From the NCBI GenBank assembly GCA_002105175.1, contig MCGE01000005.1:1178001-1242000 (forward strand): a stretch of 64,000 bases of DNA, read 5' to 3'. This document shows, piece by piece, positions 49,960 to 63,954 of this stretch. This DNA comes from Absidia repens. Taxonomy: Eukaryota > Mucoromycota > Mucoromycetes > Mucorales > Cunninghamellaceae. The number at the start of each line of letters is the position of its first letter. Within the stretch, counting starts at the first letter, position 1. A program made the position numbers and the translations under genes. The notes beneath the pieces are model-generated. The model saw only the letters and a list, made by a program, of their open reading frames with translations, did not search any database and had not been told where the DNA came from.

Positions 49960-52165
49960 CTATACATTGTTTCCAGAGTTTTGTGTAGACGGTGACACTG
50001 GCGTAGTGGCAGCAGGGCTGATAGTTTCTGACGGGTAAATAGTGGAATCATCGCCTGGGCCTAAAAAATAAAATAAAACGAGTTAATCAACAATACTCAA
50101 AATTTGAATCTAATATCACTTACCATATGCTTGCAGGAATTTGTCCATATCAACATATCCTAAAATATCGTCATTTGTTGTCTTGGTGGGATCAAAACCA
50201 AGCTGTTGCGCCAGAGCTTCAATATTGGAGCCAAGTGTATCAATATCGCTGTTGATGTCATCCGCCGTCCTTGTCAGTCCTTGAATATCACTGGAGATTT
50301 GTGGTAAAGAAGGCGAATCCGTAGTTGATGGGCTTTTCGCTGGAGTGGTAGAAGCAGTGATGGTTGTGGACGGAGTAAATGGTGAAGCAGTTTGTTGAGA
50401 TGAAGGAGTAAATCCATTGTCAGGAGCAATGGATTTTGTTATCGAGTCGCTGGCGCTTGTTGACGGTGAGCCGGTATCGGACATTGGTCGAGGTTGTATA
50501 GAAGTTGGTGTGTTGCTGCGTTGATCATTTCCAGTGTCAGAAACCCGATTAGCGTTTGGGTTATATATACCAAAGGATGCATTCGATGGCTGTTGAGAAG
50601 AATTATACGATGGTGCTGAGTAAAGAGATGGTGGGATTGTTGCAATTGCATTATTTGGTGTTCCAAGTAAGCTAGGGTCGAATGATTGATTAAATGGGGA
50701 ATACTCCGGTGTTGGTACAGTGGCAGGTGTTGCGGACGCAGGTATGCTGTTGGTTGCCGGGTTATTTTGGTGGTAATTGTTGAATACGTCTGAGGTTAGT
50801 TGCGATAAAAGAGCAGGGTTCGATTGTGCCAGACCAATCAAACTTTGTAGACCTTGTATTTGTTGAATACTCATCACCTGAGTCAAGTCTTGAGGCAATG
50901 ACATAGGAGATCGCAGAGATGATACCGCTAATGAGTTCAAAATTCAAAAAGTTAGTAACTAGTTCATGCTTGTTTCTAAATCAAGGATACTTACCAGAGG
51001 ATTGTTTTGACTTGTCGTTTAGTGCGATTGCATCATCAAGTTCAGAGGTCGGGTTTGAGGATGCTTTGTATTTGAGAGAAGAGTTAGGTAATGATGTTGA
51101 TGGTGGTGTTGATATTGGTGGTGTTCCGGTATAGTTTTGCAAGCCAGGTACATAGTCCTCCAAATTGAATTCAGGTGTTCCCATCGCTTTTTGTACCTTT
51201 GTTGGTCGTTCATTATTCGTGTTGACATCCAAGTTGTTTCCATATCGTTGGTATTCTATATTTTGTTGATCCTTAATGTCAGAATCGGGTGCTTCCAGCA
51301 AATACCTTCGCTTCCTTGGAATGGCCATTGATTTGTCGTTGGAAAATACTGAAGCCAAAAAACGTAAAATTTTATCGATTGTTTCCTGGTGTCGCTGGTG
51401 CCTTTCTCTTGCTGATATGGTTTCTTGCCAAAGAATCGAGTTGTCGTTTTGTATGTTTTTGAGCTGTGAGCTGATATTCATTTGATGCTGCTTGATGACC
51501 TGTATTTCTTCCAAAATGTGCTGTAAATCGATGTTGGTAACACTGTTGTTGTTTGATGTATTAGCTGTAGCCGCTGTTGATTCCTTTTCCTCATTTTCCC
51601 GTCCTTTTTTTCTAGTCACAAGTAATAGCAAATCGGGTTGGTTGCGTTGGAAGTGAGGGTTGCTGAATTCCCATTGTTCGGAATCATTGTCGGAATGGAG
51701 CACACCATGTTGAAGGTGAGGAACCTTGTGGAAACCGTACATATTGAGTTGGCGTACAAAAGAGGAGAAGTTGCTGTGTTTGAAGAACCTGGGAAGTACC
51801 GATCTTGCAAAATCTTCATGACGGACAACAAAGAAGGATTTCCCATCAGAAGCCCACCGAATAAGGTCATCAGAGCTTGGATCATTGACCATACTGAATA
51901 AATAAACAAAGGGAGAGATATGTATTATGAGTATTTTGAAATGACTCTCAATGATATATCTTTTTCTTTATACTTACTTGTACACCTTATTCAAGAATGG
52001 CGCCACATTCTTTTGCATTGCAGTAGGTCGTTGTCCATGAGTAGAGCTGACGAGTGTTTGAGTGGAGGGAGTACTAACTGTATCATTTGTTGTTTTCAAA
52101 GCAGTGCCCTTGTCGTCTGTTTTCACTTCATTCAGTTCTGATGCCATAGATGATTGATTACTCAT
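49960..52165 (-). CDS. HSF1: Heat shock transcription factor (HSF family)
   Basis: Predicted 663 residues in four exons (52165-51978, 51893-50995, 50927-50124, 50060-49960; 1,992 nt). The HSF DNA-binding domain begins at NVAPFLNKVYNMVNDPSSDD, built across intron 1. It contains the recognition helix SSFVRQLNMYGFHKV and the winged part SEQWEFSNPHFQRNQPDLL. A coiled-coil HR-A/B region follows (LQHILEEIQVIKQHQMNISS, QLKNIQNDNSILWQETI) for trimerisation. The C-terminal half is Ser/Thr/Pro/Gln-rich with an acidic-hydrophobic segment (DDILGYVDMDKFLQAYG) that could be an activation domain. It activates chaperone genes in the nucleus through nGAAn arrays; none was found in its own upstream region. A second Met at residue 7 is an alternative start. 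Confidence 0.95.
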
Positions 52166-53074
52166 TACACTTTTTTTTTGATATAGTGATAAATCAAGAG
52201 CGTTAATAAAACAGAGAAAGAAAGAGCAACTGTGAGTCAGGCTGAGTCAATGATAAAAGAATAAAGAAAAGCGAAGAAGAAAAAAAAAATGACAAGAAGA
52301 AAAAAAAAATCAAAAAAAAAAATTCAAACAATGAAACTCCGTCTCTCCCCAAGAATATCACCGTTTTCCCCTGGAAGCTGCAATCATCTCACTCTCGCTC
52401 ACTTCCACCAAAGGATCTTTATTACCACCGGCGCTTCAAGCCGCCTCTCCTTTCACACTAGACACAAATATAGCAGTATAATTCCTTCCTGGCGGTTACC
52501 TGTTTAAAGCTGCTATCATGCTGTAAAAATTCAGGCTGTTCAATCCACACTCAACTTTTCCCCCCCGTTAGACTCAACAAATGAAATAACAACTTGCTCT
52601 TGACAGTGCCAAACATATACTGTGCCCTCAATTACCGACTCATACTTTTATTTTCATTTTTGGCATTGCCTTACCAGGAAAGCTACGTCAAATAAAAAAA
52701 CTTCTATCATTTGACTGAAAAAGAAAGAGCATTGACAATCCTGCAAAAGCGGTGATTAAAGTATAATAATAAAAATGAAGCTCAATTTGCTTAGCAAGGT
52801 ACGGCGGTCATTGATAAAAAGCATTGTGAGAATGTTGACGAAAATTATTTTTCATGCCAATGTCACGAGCGGGGGGCCTTGATCGATCCTGTTTCAGTTT
52901 CGAACCGATAGCCCAGTTTTTATTTATTTACTTTTCATTTACCGACCGAGGAGTGTCTGGAAAATCGCATGATTTTTTTTTATCGATTTACTCACACATA
53001 TTTTCATCTCCATTAATTTTCACTTCTTTCTTCTTGAATAAATAATATATCATATTTTGAAAAAAAAAAAAAAA
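52166..53074. other. Divergent intergenic region, HSF / universal stress protein
   Basis: About 900 bp, AT-rich, with A runs next to both starts. No tRNA, gene or strong motif recognised. Confidence 0.5.
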
Positions 53075-53873
53075 ATGGCTACCATACCTCCAGAGGAAAC
53101 TCCAACCGCTACTGGTGGATTTTATGAACAGGAAATCCATAGTTCAGCACCTGAAACTACCTCGGGCGCTGCGAATACTTCACAAGTGAATAGGGTGGTC
53201 TGTATTTGCCTTGATGAAGCTTCTGGGAAAGATGCCTTTTATTGGGCATTGGATCAATTCATTCAACCAGAACATGATTTGGTAAAAAAGAAAAAAAAAG
53301 AATTAAAGGAAGAAGAAAAAAGAAATGTTTATTGATAAATACAACATTTACAATACAGGTGATGCTTTTGAACGTGCGACAAATCGATTTACCAGTGGCA
53401 CCTTACATTAATGCGGCTGGATACTTGGATGAAATTGGTGAAGAACGACGCGAGCAAAGTCATCATATCTTGAGACACTATGCAAACAAACTTGCAAAAA
53501 GAAAGGTGATGATTTACAACTCCGAAATATACTAAAGAAAAAATTATGCTCATGATTTTTTTTTTTTTTGTAGATTGCTTGCAAGGCCATTTCAATGGTA
53601 GGCGATCCGAAGTCCGAAATCGTACGTAAAGCAACTGAAACTAAGGCTGATGTAATTATTGTGGGATCGCGAAATTATGGATTGATAAAAAGGTAAGGAT
53701 AATGATACATACATGATCGGCAGATATAGTATAAACATGGCTACCTCCTACTAAAATTCCCATTCAGAGCTCTACTAGGAAGTGTTAGTGATCATATCGC
53801 TCACCACAGTCCTTGTACTGTCATCATAGCGAAACCTACTAACCCTGGTGAATCACCCACTAGTCCATCATAA
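53075..53873 (+). CDS. Universal stress protein (UspA-like domain)
   Basis: Predicted 192 residues in four exons (53075-53281, 53359-53505, 53574-53692, 53768-53873; 579 nt). After about 40 Ser/Thr-rich residues comes a single Usp domain. It starts with beta strand VVCICLDEASGKDAFYWALD, then VMLLNVRQ, ADVIIVGSRNYGLIKR and LLGSVSDHIAHHSPCTVIIA. The G-2x-G-9x-G(S/T) nucleotide-binding motif is present in altered form: GSRNYG then GSVSDHIAHHSPC. This matches ATP-binding fungal and plant USPs, although binding is unproven. The ATG follows directly after an A15 run. Soluble and probably stress-induced; function is not known in detail. Confidence 0.9.
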
Positions 53874-54233
53874 ATATTTTCCCTACTATCTCCTTGTTTT
53901 GAATCTGCCCGATGTAAATAGTACATAAAAAAAAAAAAAAAACCGGGGACCCCATAGTATAGTAGCTCATCTCATTTTGAAAGCAAGCAGATCAATAAAA
54001 AGCAAATATCAACGAGACGAAGTCAAATATTTGGACAAAATATTTTTGTTTATTAAAAGAATATACACACACAAAAACGCACAATGATAACTATATATAT
54101 AAAAGATAGGGTAAATAACTAAACTACTGATACTACGACTAAACTACAAGTCAACCCTTCCAAACTTAAAAAAAAAGAAAAATGATGATCCTTCTATATA
54201 TAAATACTAAAAATCTATCAAAAGACACCGATT
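53874..54233. other. Convergent 3' flanks of USP and lysyl-tRNA synthetase genes
   Basis: AT-rich sequence with an A run near 53926-53942 and AATAAAA signals near 53994 (plus strand). No gene seen. Confidence 0.5.
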
Positions 54234-56096
54234 TTAATCTTCGCTAGGCTTCATGGCAGGGAAGAGCAAAACTTCCTTGATGTTATTGGAGTTGGTCAAG
54301 AACATGGTCAAACGATCCAAACCCATACCCCAACCACCGGTAGGAGGCAAACCGTATTCCAAAGCTTGACAGAAGTTTTCGTCAATCACTTGCGCTTCAT
54401 CATCACCGGCATCCTTATCCGAGGCTTGTTGAGCGAAACGTTCACGTTGGTCAAAGGGATCGTTCAATTCAGTGTAGGCGTTACAGACTTCCTTGGTGGC
54501 GACAAACAATTCGAATCGTTCACAAAGACCATTGCGATCACGGTGCTTCTTGGCGAGAGGAGACATCATCATAGGGTGGCCAGTGATGAAAGTGGGTGAG
54601 ATACAGTTGACTTCGAGGTATTCACCCACCAACTTGTCCAACATACGAGCATTGGTGCGAGGGGCGGAGCAGTCGATGTTGTTCTTCTTCAACACTTCAT
54701 TCAAGAATTGGTTGGTTTCTTCCGAGTGCAGTTGATCACCAGCAGGGAAAGTGACGTTGAGCTTTTCTTCCAAAGTTTGAATCATGTCCATACGCTTGAA
54801 GGGAGGGGTAAAATCAATTTCCATGGCAGGGGCTTCAGGTCCTTGAGGATGATATTCGATCTTGTAGCTACCAAACAGACTCTTCACCATACCAGATACC
54901 AATTCTTCAGTCATTTCCATCAAGTCGTACATATCAGCATAGGCCATATAAAATTCGCAAGTGGTGAATTCGGGGTTGTGGGTCAAATCGATACCTTCGT
55001 TACGGAATTGACGGCCAATTTCATAAACGCGGTCCAAGCCACCGACGGTCAACATCTTGAGGAAGAGTTCAGGAGCAATACGCATAAACATATCCAACTT
55101 CAAGTCATTGTGGTGAGTAATGAAGGGCTTGGCAGTAGCACCACCGGCGATTTGGTTCATCATAGGAGTTTCGACTTCCAAAAAGCCCTTGTTGTCCAAG
55201 TAAGAGCGGAGGTAGCTGATGATCTTTGAGCGAGTGATAAACTTGTCACGGACATTGGTGTTCATGATCAAATCCAAGTAGCGTTGACGGTAGCGTTGTT
55301 CTTGATCCTTGAAACCATAGTTGGACTTGGGAAGCATACGCAAACAGGGAGACAATAATTGGATCTTCTTGGGGAAAATGGAGAGTTCACCACGCTTGGT
55401 CTTACCAGGGGTACCACTGACACCCACAATATCACCACGGCGCAATAAGTCATGAATGGCAGCAAAATCAGCATCTTCACTATCGGCAGCAGAGGCCATG
55501 ATTTGGATCTTGACACCTTCACCATGTAAATCGTAGAATCGAAGCTTGGCACCAGAGGCACGCTTGTTGTGAATACGACCAGCCACAGAAATGACGTCTT
55601 CAGATACTTGACCAGCTTCAAGATTGCTGTACTTTTCGATGAAGTCAGGGAGGGCAACATCTACTTGGAACTTGTGGGGATAAGGATTGGGTTGTTGGTT
55701 TTCACGGAGTTGGCGAATGGACTTGCTACGTAATTCAAAGTATTGCTATATTGTGAATGATAGTAAAATACATGTCAGTACTTGTAACTTGTAAACAATT
55801 TAGATCATCCTTGCTAGTTTTCACTTACGTTGGGGTTCAAGTCTTCTTCACCTTCTTCAGCATTCTTGGGCTTTTCTTCCTTCGCAGGAGCGGTAGCAGC
55901 CTTAGCAGCCTTGGCAGCTTCCTTTTCACGTTGCTTGGTACGTCTCTTCATTTCACTATAAACAAAAAGCAGGGTGAGATTGATGAATTGAGTTACCCAG
56001 AAGAAAATACATAAGGTATTTGACTTACGACTTGGAGATCATTTCCCCGGTAATGGGATCCTTTTGGAGATTCTTTTCGTTGACAGCGTCAGCCAT
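54234..56096 (-). CDS. KRS1: Lysyl-tRNA synthetase, cytosolic (class II)
   Basis: Predicted 568 residues in three exons (56096-56029, 55955-55829, 55745-54234; 1,707 nt). A Lys/Ala-rich N-terminal extension ([20 protein letters not shown]) matches the tRNA-binding helix of eukaryotic LysRS. The OB-fold anticodon-binding domain ([20 protein letters not shown]) follows. The class II core has motif 1 ([20 protein letters not shown]), motif 2 ([20 protein letters not shown], then [14 protein letters not shown]) and motif 3 ([13 protein letters not shown]). All catalytic motifs are intact. No mitochondrial presequence is seen. It charges tRNA-Lys in the cytosol. Confidence 0.97.
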
Positions 56097-57184
56097 AATA
56101 ATATACGTAAAAAAAAAAGTAAAGAAAAAGGGAAGAAAAAAAATAGATAGAGTTTGGAAAAAGGAGGATAATAATATAAAAGGCAAAAAGGAACTGATTT
56201 TATTTTTTATGAATTGGCATTCCGACTAATCGTTAGTCACACTTGATTCCCTCAGCCACCGAGGATTCATGATGATATTTTTTGGGTACCTGTTTTTACC
56301 GCAGTATTATATTGTGCAATACTATGTCACTCATTTTGATATACTACCATATAAAGCTTTATGTACGCTATTTGGTTTTATCATATTTCATGCTTCTTGA
56401 TCATTTTAGCGTACAAAAGCCTGCGCTCTTCTTCAAAAGGTATGAATATACAGCTGTGACTTTTTAAGAGCCCGTCCTGTTCTTCCGCCTGTCAAGAGCA
56501 TGTGATTTATGCAAATGATAACTTGAAAAAGCATCAGTGTGATAAAATTTGAAATTAACAATCTCTAAAGTGAATAAAACAGTATTTTCGCTAATTCCAT
56601 AAAAAAAAGTGGATTCCATGAGGATGTATTTAAGATACTAAGAGCAGCCACTAAATCTCATAAGGATGACCAGCGAATCATCAAAGTAAAGACCATCACA
56701 TATTGAAGTACAGTAGAGTAAAAAATAATCTAAAATATTTCATTTCTATATAATCGACTGTGGTGACTCTTGGATTTCGAGTATTCACCCTCCACAGAAT
56801 GAGATTCAATATCCAAATATCAACCATCCCCCAGTTTTTTGGAGGAGACACGCCCGATTTATCTCCATTGAAGTGCATCTAGTCTACGTTTTATTTTATT
56901 TGCCAACACATTCAAAAAGACCCAATCGCCGGAATGCTAGGCATGACTGATGGGCTCCCTATCACTGTTTGAAATGGTAATCGCGCCTAACCCTCATTCT
57001 ATTTCTTTCTTCAACATACCTAAAATACCCAATCAAAGCTGAAAAGCCTTCCCAACATACTGCGCAATGATGAATGTGGCAGAAAATGCCCTGCCGAATC
57101 TTTTTCAACACACACATACACACACACACACACACAAGCCATATCCCCCTCCCCTACACTAACAACAAGACAATTAAACGCATG
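56097..57184. other. Intergenic, no gene recognised
   Basis: Contains a (CA)n microsatellite (57107-57136) and short frames (such as 56696-56878, minus) without supporting features. Confidence 0.5.
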
Positions 57185-57500
57185 AATGGAGTGACTGATG
57201 GTAAAAGGACAAGACATATTTTATTCAGATATTGATATAGACTATGGCAGCCAATACTAAACTAAACTAATGACAGTTTAATCACAATAGGCCACGAAAA
57301 TCTAATCTAAAGGTATTTCCAAATCCCAAATCCAAAATGAAAGGGTTTCTCATGATGTTTGCACTGTAATTTTCAAAATGTTCCTAATTCAAATTCTAAT
57401 ACTAATCCAAGATTATCCATCACTTCAATGAAGCTTTAATAAAGTGGAAAAAGAAAAAGAAATAGGGAAAATATTATAAATGCGCGGGCGGGGAATAAAT
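57185..57500 (-). repeat. Modular interspersed repeat, short form, copy J
   Basis: Inverted. CCCCGCCCGCGCATTTATAA head near 57492, pyrimidine tract, core GAGAAACCCTTTCATTTTGG near 57335, and AATAAAATATGTCTTGTCC near 57215. The head ends less than 100 bp before the start codon of the next gene, within its promoter. Confidence 0.78.
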
Positions 57501-57526
57501 GTTTTCGATTTTTTTTTCCCCCTCTG

Positions 57527-57557
<31 letters not shown>

Positions 57558-57584
57558 TTTTTTTACTTTCTTCTACAACTCACT

Positions 57585-57997
57585 ATGCCGAAATACAACA
57601 AAGGAACCAAAGGGTCAAGTAAACCTTATAGTCGATCTGAATCACGCAGCAGCATATCCAAATCAACGACAGGTGCAGACAGCAAAAAGAAGAAACCCAT
57701 CACCAAATCTGAGAAGGTCAAGAACGCCGATATCACCAATCAACTAGACAATCTAATGGATGATCTATCAAGTCAGCTTACGAAGCCGAAAAGAGAGAAG
57801 AAAGGGAGCAGTAAAGACAAGGTAAAGTTTTGAAAAGCCAAAACCAGACAAAAAATAGGTTGATACGGAAGCTCAATTTTTTTTTTTCTCTCTTAAACTA
57901 GAGTTTGAATCAGAAGCAGTTGGAGGAAGAACAGCAACGCTATGAACAAACACAGAATGATATGGACGACGCATTGGGTCTTTTGCAAAACCTTTAG
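57585..57997 (+). CDS. Small charged protein of unknown function
   Basis: Predicted 110 residues in two exons (57585-57821, 57902-57997; 333 nt). The N-terminal half is Ser/Lys-rich and basic. It is followed by an amphipathic segment (ITNQLDNLMDDLSSQL) and a C-terminal acidic helix (QLEEEQQRYEQTQNDMDDAL, then GLLQNL). I do not recognise the family. The clean GTAAAG/CTAG intron that preserves frame, the long T tract just before the ATG and an AATAAAG signal near 58062 suggest a real gene. A short-form repeat copy lies in its promoter. Confidence 0.7.
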
Positions 57998-58417
57998 TAT
58001 AGACAAGCAGTATAGTGATATTTGTATATTAGATATAGTAGATACATTGTTTTTTTCTATGAATAAAGACGATTGATTTGATATTCAATATTTGCATGCT
58101 GGGTATTGTGTACATCTTTGTTCTTTTTATATGACTTCACAATTTCATGCATATTGGATATTATAGACAAAATAGAATGAAATCATATTTGAGCACATAC
58201 GTACATATATCTGTATAAAAAAAATGTCGTTTTTATTTGAAGGGGATAACATTTGAAAGAAAAAACGTAGTATAAAAAGGATAAAGGTGAAAAGATAATA
58301 CTAAAAAAGGGAGGGATGATTGTGTGAAGGAAAGAGTTGATGCTATAGGTTCATGCTTCAAAGAGGAGGAAGTTCAAATAGAATAGTAAAACCAACAATA
58401 AATAAAGCATAATAAAA
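57998..58417. other. 3' flanks of small gene and actin
   Basis: AT-rich, convergent gene ends; no coding signal. Confidence 0.5.
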
Positions 58418-60112
<1,695 letters not shown>

Positions 60113-60945
60113 GATGTGTAGATATTAGTTTTTCTAAAAAGATGATGAAAAAAAAAAGAAGAAAAGAAAAAGGGAGTTACACGTCGAGCTGAGCTGTATT
60201 TAAGGATGAAAAAAAAAAATAGTGACGCATTCAATCCCCTATGGTCAGTTTTTCTATTTCGGTGTTTCGAAATGTTTAGTAGTGTTCAAGTGCCGACTAT
60301 GAAGAGTACGACTAGATTGTTCATTCTTGGCAAATAGAAACATATTGTTTGATATGAAAACAAAAAAAAAAGGTGGGCTTGAGTGAATGAGTATGTATCA
60401 CCAATTCATCGATATTCTCGAGAAAGTCAATTAAAATAATCATTATGCGCAGTTCTCTCCTATGCTGGTTTTTTTTTTTTTTACTCCTTGGCAAATATTT
60501 AAAATCCTTACCAAGCACCATTTAATATTATTCAAGCATGAACTATACAATAGCCAGATATATTGATATTGATGAATGATGACGATGAATGAAATTTTTA
60601 CCATAGAACTACCATATTTTAAAGTGACTATTCCTCAGCCATTTTCTGACACACGATACTCAGGAGGACCGAGGGGAAATCATCCGACGGCTGCCAAAAA
60701 AAAAAAGAAAGAAATCCCACAGCTATTCTTAGCAACATTTTCGCTCTCCGCCCGTTGAAGCAATTTGTGAAATAAAATATAAAGGATGCTTTTTTATTTG
60801 ACAATCTATAAAAAAAATCATGGATTAAAAATGAGATAATAATTTAATGGGAATGGTATCTACAGTGGATATACTAATACTACTATGATCTAAGCTAATA
60901 CTACAATAAAGCATCATCTAGTAACAACCATACAACGAGAGGGAA
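60113..60945. other. Actin upstream region
   Basis: Contains a TTAAATACAGC TATA-like word on the minus strand near 60195 and several A/T runs. No second gene seen before the stop codon of the next gene at 60946. Confidence 0.5.
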
Positions 60946-61422
60946 TCATTCATTGCCATTACGGTCTCCTTTGTTAATATAATTCCTGGGAGACCTCTTT
61001 TTGCCATTGTGTGGTGATGATAGTGATTCAATTAGTCTTATTTGATCGTCTGTGAGCTTTTCAATGATATGCTGTAATTCCATAGGTGTTTGTAATGATG
61101 ATGGGGATGCTGATTTATCAATGTATTCTTGTTGTAAGTGTTGGAGGAGCTGTTTTGAGGAATCAAGTACTTCCTTAAGTTCGTCCAGTGTCAGTCTAAC
61201 TTGCGTTTTCTTTGGAATATGTGCCGGATGAAAGGCATTATTTGATGGTGTGGTGAATGGTGCAGAGGCAGGGGTAACAATATATGACGAATCATGTTGC
61301 AGGGGAGATGGTGATGGACAACCAGTACAGTTAACGCTGGGTGAAAAAGAGGATGATGACAATACAGAAGCATATCGGCATTGTAAAGTGGGTTTGAAGG
61401 TGGTAATAGTAGATTTCAACAT
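60946..61422 (-). CDS. Small protein of unknown function, possibly mitochondrial
   Basis: Single-exon frame of 158 residues from ATG 61422 (a more upstream in-frame ATG at 61491 gives a hydrophobic lead that I think is leader sequence). The N-terminus MLKSTITTFKPTLQCRYASV is basic, Ser/Thr-rich and free of acidic residues, as in mitochondrial presequences. A Ser/Pro-rich stretch with CTGC follows, then a helical segment (VRLTLDELKEVLDSSKQLLQ, LQHIIEKLTDDQIRLIESL). The tail is basic (KKRSPRNYINKGDRNG). I do not recognise the family. Its helix content and length make a random frame unlikely but not impossible. Confidence 0.5.
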   Translation of the reverse strand: MLKSTITTFKPTLQCRYASVLSSSSFSPSVNCTGCPSPSPLQHDSSYIVTPASAPFTTPSNNAFHPAHIPKKTQVRLTLDELKEVLDSSKQLLQHLQQEYIDKSASPSSLQTPMELQHIIEKLTDDQIRLIESLSSPHNGKKRSPRNYINKGDRNGNE

Positions 61423-61963
61423 GTTTATAAGATAGGGGAATGGATAATAAAAATCGAGTTGAATGAGGGCAATGATCCAAAAAAAATACAAAAAAAAAAT
61501 TAAGGGGATGAGAATAATGAAAAATAAAAAGAAAGAAAGAAAGGAAGAAACAGGGAAGTGAGGGTAATAAATAATGATAATAAAAAAAGCGGAGTTGCCC
61601 GCATTTGTCGATTTTTCTTGATTGCTTGGTTTGGTTTTTAAGGTCCAATTTTACGGAAGAGAGATTAGACTTTTTTGATCAAGCTCAACAAATCAAATTG
61701 CACCATGGCAGATATGATATGAAGGATGATGTCGCTGATGATCATATCTGTGCACGGGATGTAAATGCGTAGAAAAGATATCAGTGCCAAAATGGTGTTG
61801 AGATCCCGAGCATCTCCATCAGGGGGTCATTACATCATTTTTATCATACGCTGGATCGCTCGGCGTCGGCATTTAAATTTTGTCGCAAGGAGGAAAACTA
61901 GGAGTACCTTTTTTTATTTTTTCCACCTGAATAGAAAAAGTGTTTTCTTATTTGATTCATTGT

Positions 61964-62134
61964 GATGAACAAATCGAAGTCAAAAGGTCAGTCATTATCA
62001 TTACTATATAACTGGCTTTATTATATAGCGAAGTATGATATTAATGGTCTCGGCATTATAGAGTGCAATCGTACAACAGCAGTATTCAATACTAGATCTA
62101 TTTTCCTCATGGACTACTCTACTCTTATATGATA
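61964..62134 (+). CDS. Possible very small gene or upstream ORF (56 codons)
   Basis: ATG opens MNKSKSKGQSLSLL and reads to a TGA after 56 residues. An alternative splice (GTCAGT donor near 61986, TATATAG acceptor near 62029) would also keep the frame open. A second intron-like unit (GTAAGAACC to TATAG, about 62171-62240) follows. Together they may be leader exons of the DUF4203 gene at 62459 rather than a protein gene. No family recognised. Confidence 0.2.
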
Positions 62135-62458
62135 TAGGGGAAAGACAGCAATGTATAGCAGGCGCCAAGGTAAGAACCTATATTTTGATGGATTGTAAGA
62201 CAGAAATTGTGCTCACTTTACCGTTTTGTTATAATTATAGAAATCAGTAGATCGACTTTGATGGGTTGCTCAAGCAGACAATAACAAGCGTCTAAAAAAG
62301 GCAAACGGGACAACGATTCAATGAACTTGGGGCAAGTCGATGGTCATGAAAGGCAAGTGCAAAAACATTCACTATCTACCCACTTATTCATCTTTCCTTA
62401 AAAAAAAACCACTCACCCTTTTTTTTTTTTTTTTTCTACTTTATCTTTTATTTAGAAA

Positions 62459-63954
62459 ATGAAATTTGGACTCACTAGTAGTAGTATTACAGCAAGAAAC
62501 ATTCTTCTCCTATTGTTCTCTTATAGGCTTCTAGTCAGCCATTGTTATGTGGTCCCTCCGGCGCCAACTTCAACAGCTACAAATTCTCTACCTCCACCAC
62601 TATCATCCCCATCCAACCGCAACGAACAACCGACAAATGCTCCTTCATTAAGACACGGACTAGCAAAACGCGACGGTGGTGACCTGCAAGCAACCCTCAG
62701 TCTGTATCAAAATTGGGCATCTGTATGTAATGGAGATGACAGCAAAAACAAAAACAAGGCAATGGCGTCGATTACTATTGATCCAAAACTGCAAAAATTA
62801 TGGCAAACAGTAACTCAAACAGTCAATTGCGGTCATGGCACAGTCAAGACAGTAACTGAAACCATCACTGCCACCGCCACAGCAACTACCACTTCCACTG
62901 GCACTCCTCCTCCCGACCCCCCTTCCTGTGATGACAAATGTTGGAGTGATTACTTATGGCGTAAGTACCAGCTTTTTTTTTTTTTTTCTTTTTTTTTTTT
63001 TTTTTGATAACCCATCATTTTTGCATATACTAACTACCTCCCACCTTCTCTTTAAAGATACTTATGGTTATGGAATTAGTGTGGCACAAGCATTTACTGG
63101 GATTGCGTGTATGATGATCGCTATTTACTTTATGGTTTTTGGATTTCACTTCTTCCGACCGACCTTGGCATTGACGGGATTTGTTTTCTTTGGTAAGATG
63201 ATACTGATGAAATCATTGAAAACTAAGATGTTTGATGATGTTGCTCATGCATTCTCTATTTATACATCTATGATATGTATGCAGCTACAATGACTTGGAT
63301 TGGATTGACAAATAACGAACCTGCCACCGGATATCCCAATACTGATATTGTCTATGTTTGTATATCTGCTGGCTTGGGTCTTGTTGGTGCAGGTATGGGC
63401 ATGTTCTTTTACAATATCACTATTTATTTAGTTGGAGGACTTGGTGGGTTCTTTTTGGCGGTCTGGATCCTATCTTGGAAAGCTAGTTTGATCATCACTG
63501 TGGTAAGATAAACAACTACCCTGCGTTTGTCCCTCGGGATCTTTTATTTATTTTTTATTTATTTATATGTGCATGCTTGCATGTGTAATAGAAAGTAGCG
63601 CAGATTTGTTTTATTGTCGGTGTTGGTTTGGTGGCCGCTATTCTCGTTTATTTATTGGAAACATACATCATCATTTTGGCTACCGCTTTTACTGGTGCCT
63701 ACCTCTTCCTCTTTGGCTTGGATTTTTTTGCACATACTGGAATGCTCAATGCCTGGTTGTTAATCTTTGATGCTAATCCAAATCACTTCAATTCCTATAT
63801 GATCCAACGATCAGTCTTGGTGATGCTTTCGTTTGTTGCTGTCCTGTTCTTGGGATCAACAGGCTGGCAATACTATTGGAATATCATAAAACACAAACGC
63901 GCCTTTGGTGTCACCATTGTGGAAAAAAAGGAAGCGGCACCTGGAAAAGAATAG
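62459..63954 (+). CDS. Seven-transmembrane DUF4203 (TM7S3/TM198-like) protein
   Basis: Predicted 405 residues in four exons (62459-62960, 63058-63192, 63285-63502, 63592-63954; 1,218 nt). A signal peptide (NILLLLFSYRLLVSHCYVV region) precedes a Pro/Ser/Thr-rich extracellular region of about 140 residues. That region has a Thr-rich stretch (TVTETITATATATTTSTGTP) and a Cys cluster (CDDKCWSDY), so it is probably O-glycosylated. Seven membrane helices follow from YGISVAQAFTGIACMMIAIY onward, with Gly-rich repeats (GLGLVGAGMG, LVGGLGGFFLAVWIL). The C-terminus is short and basic (NIIKHKRAFGV). The order matches the DUF4203 family, whose biochemical role in fungi is unknown. Plasma membrane or secretory-pathway membrane is inferred. 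Confidence 0.88.

Noticed and set aside
54708..55229. 173-codon frame opposite lysyl-tRNA synthetase
   Set aside because: Antisense shadow of a codon-biased gene; no features of its own.
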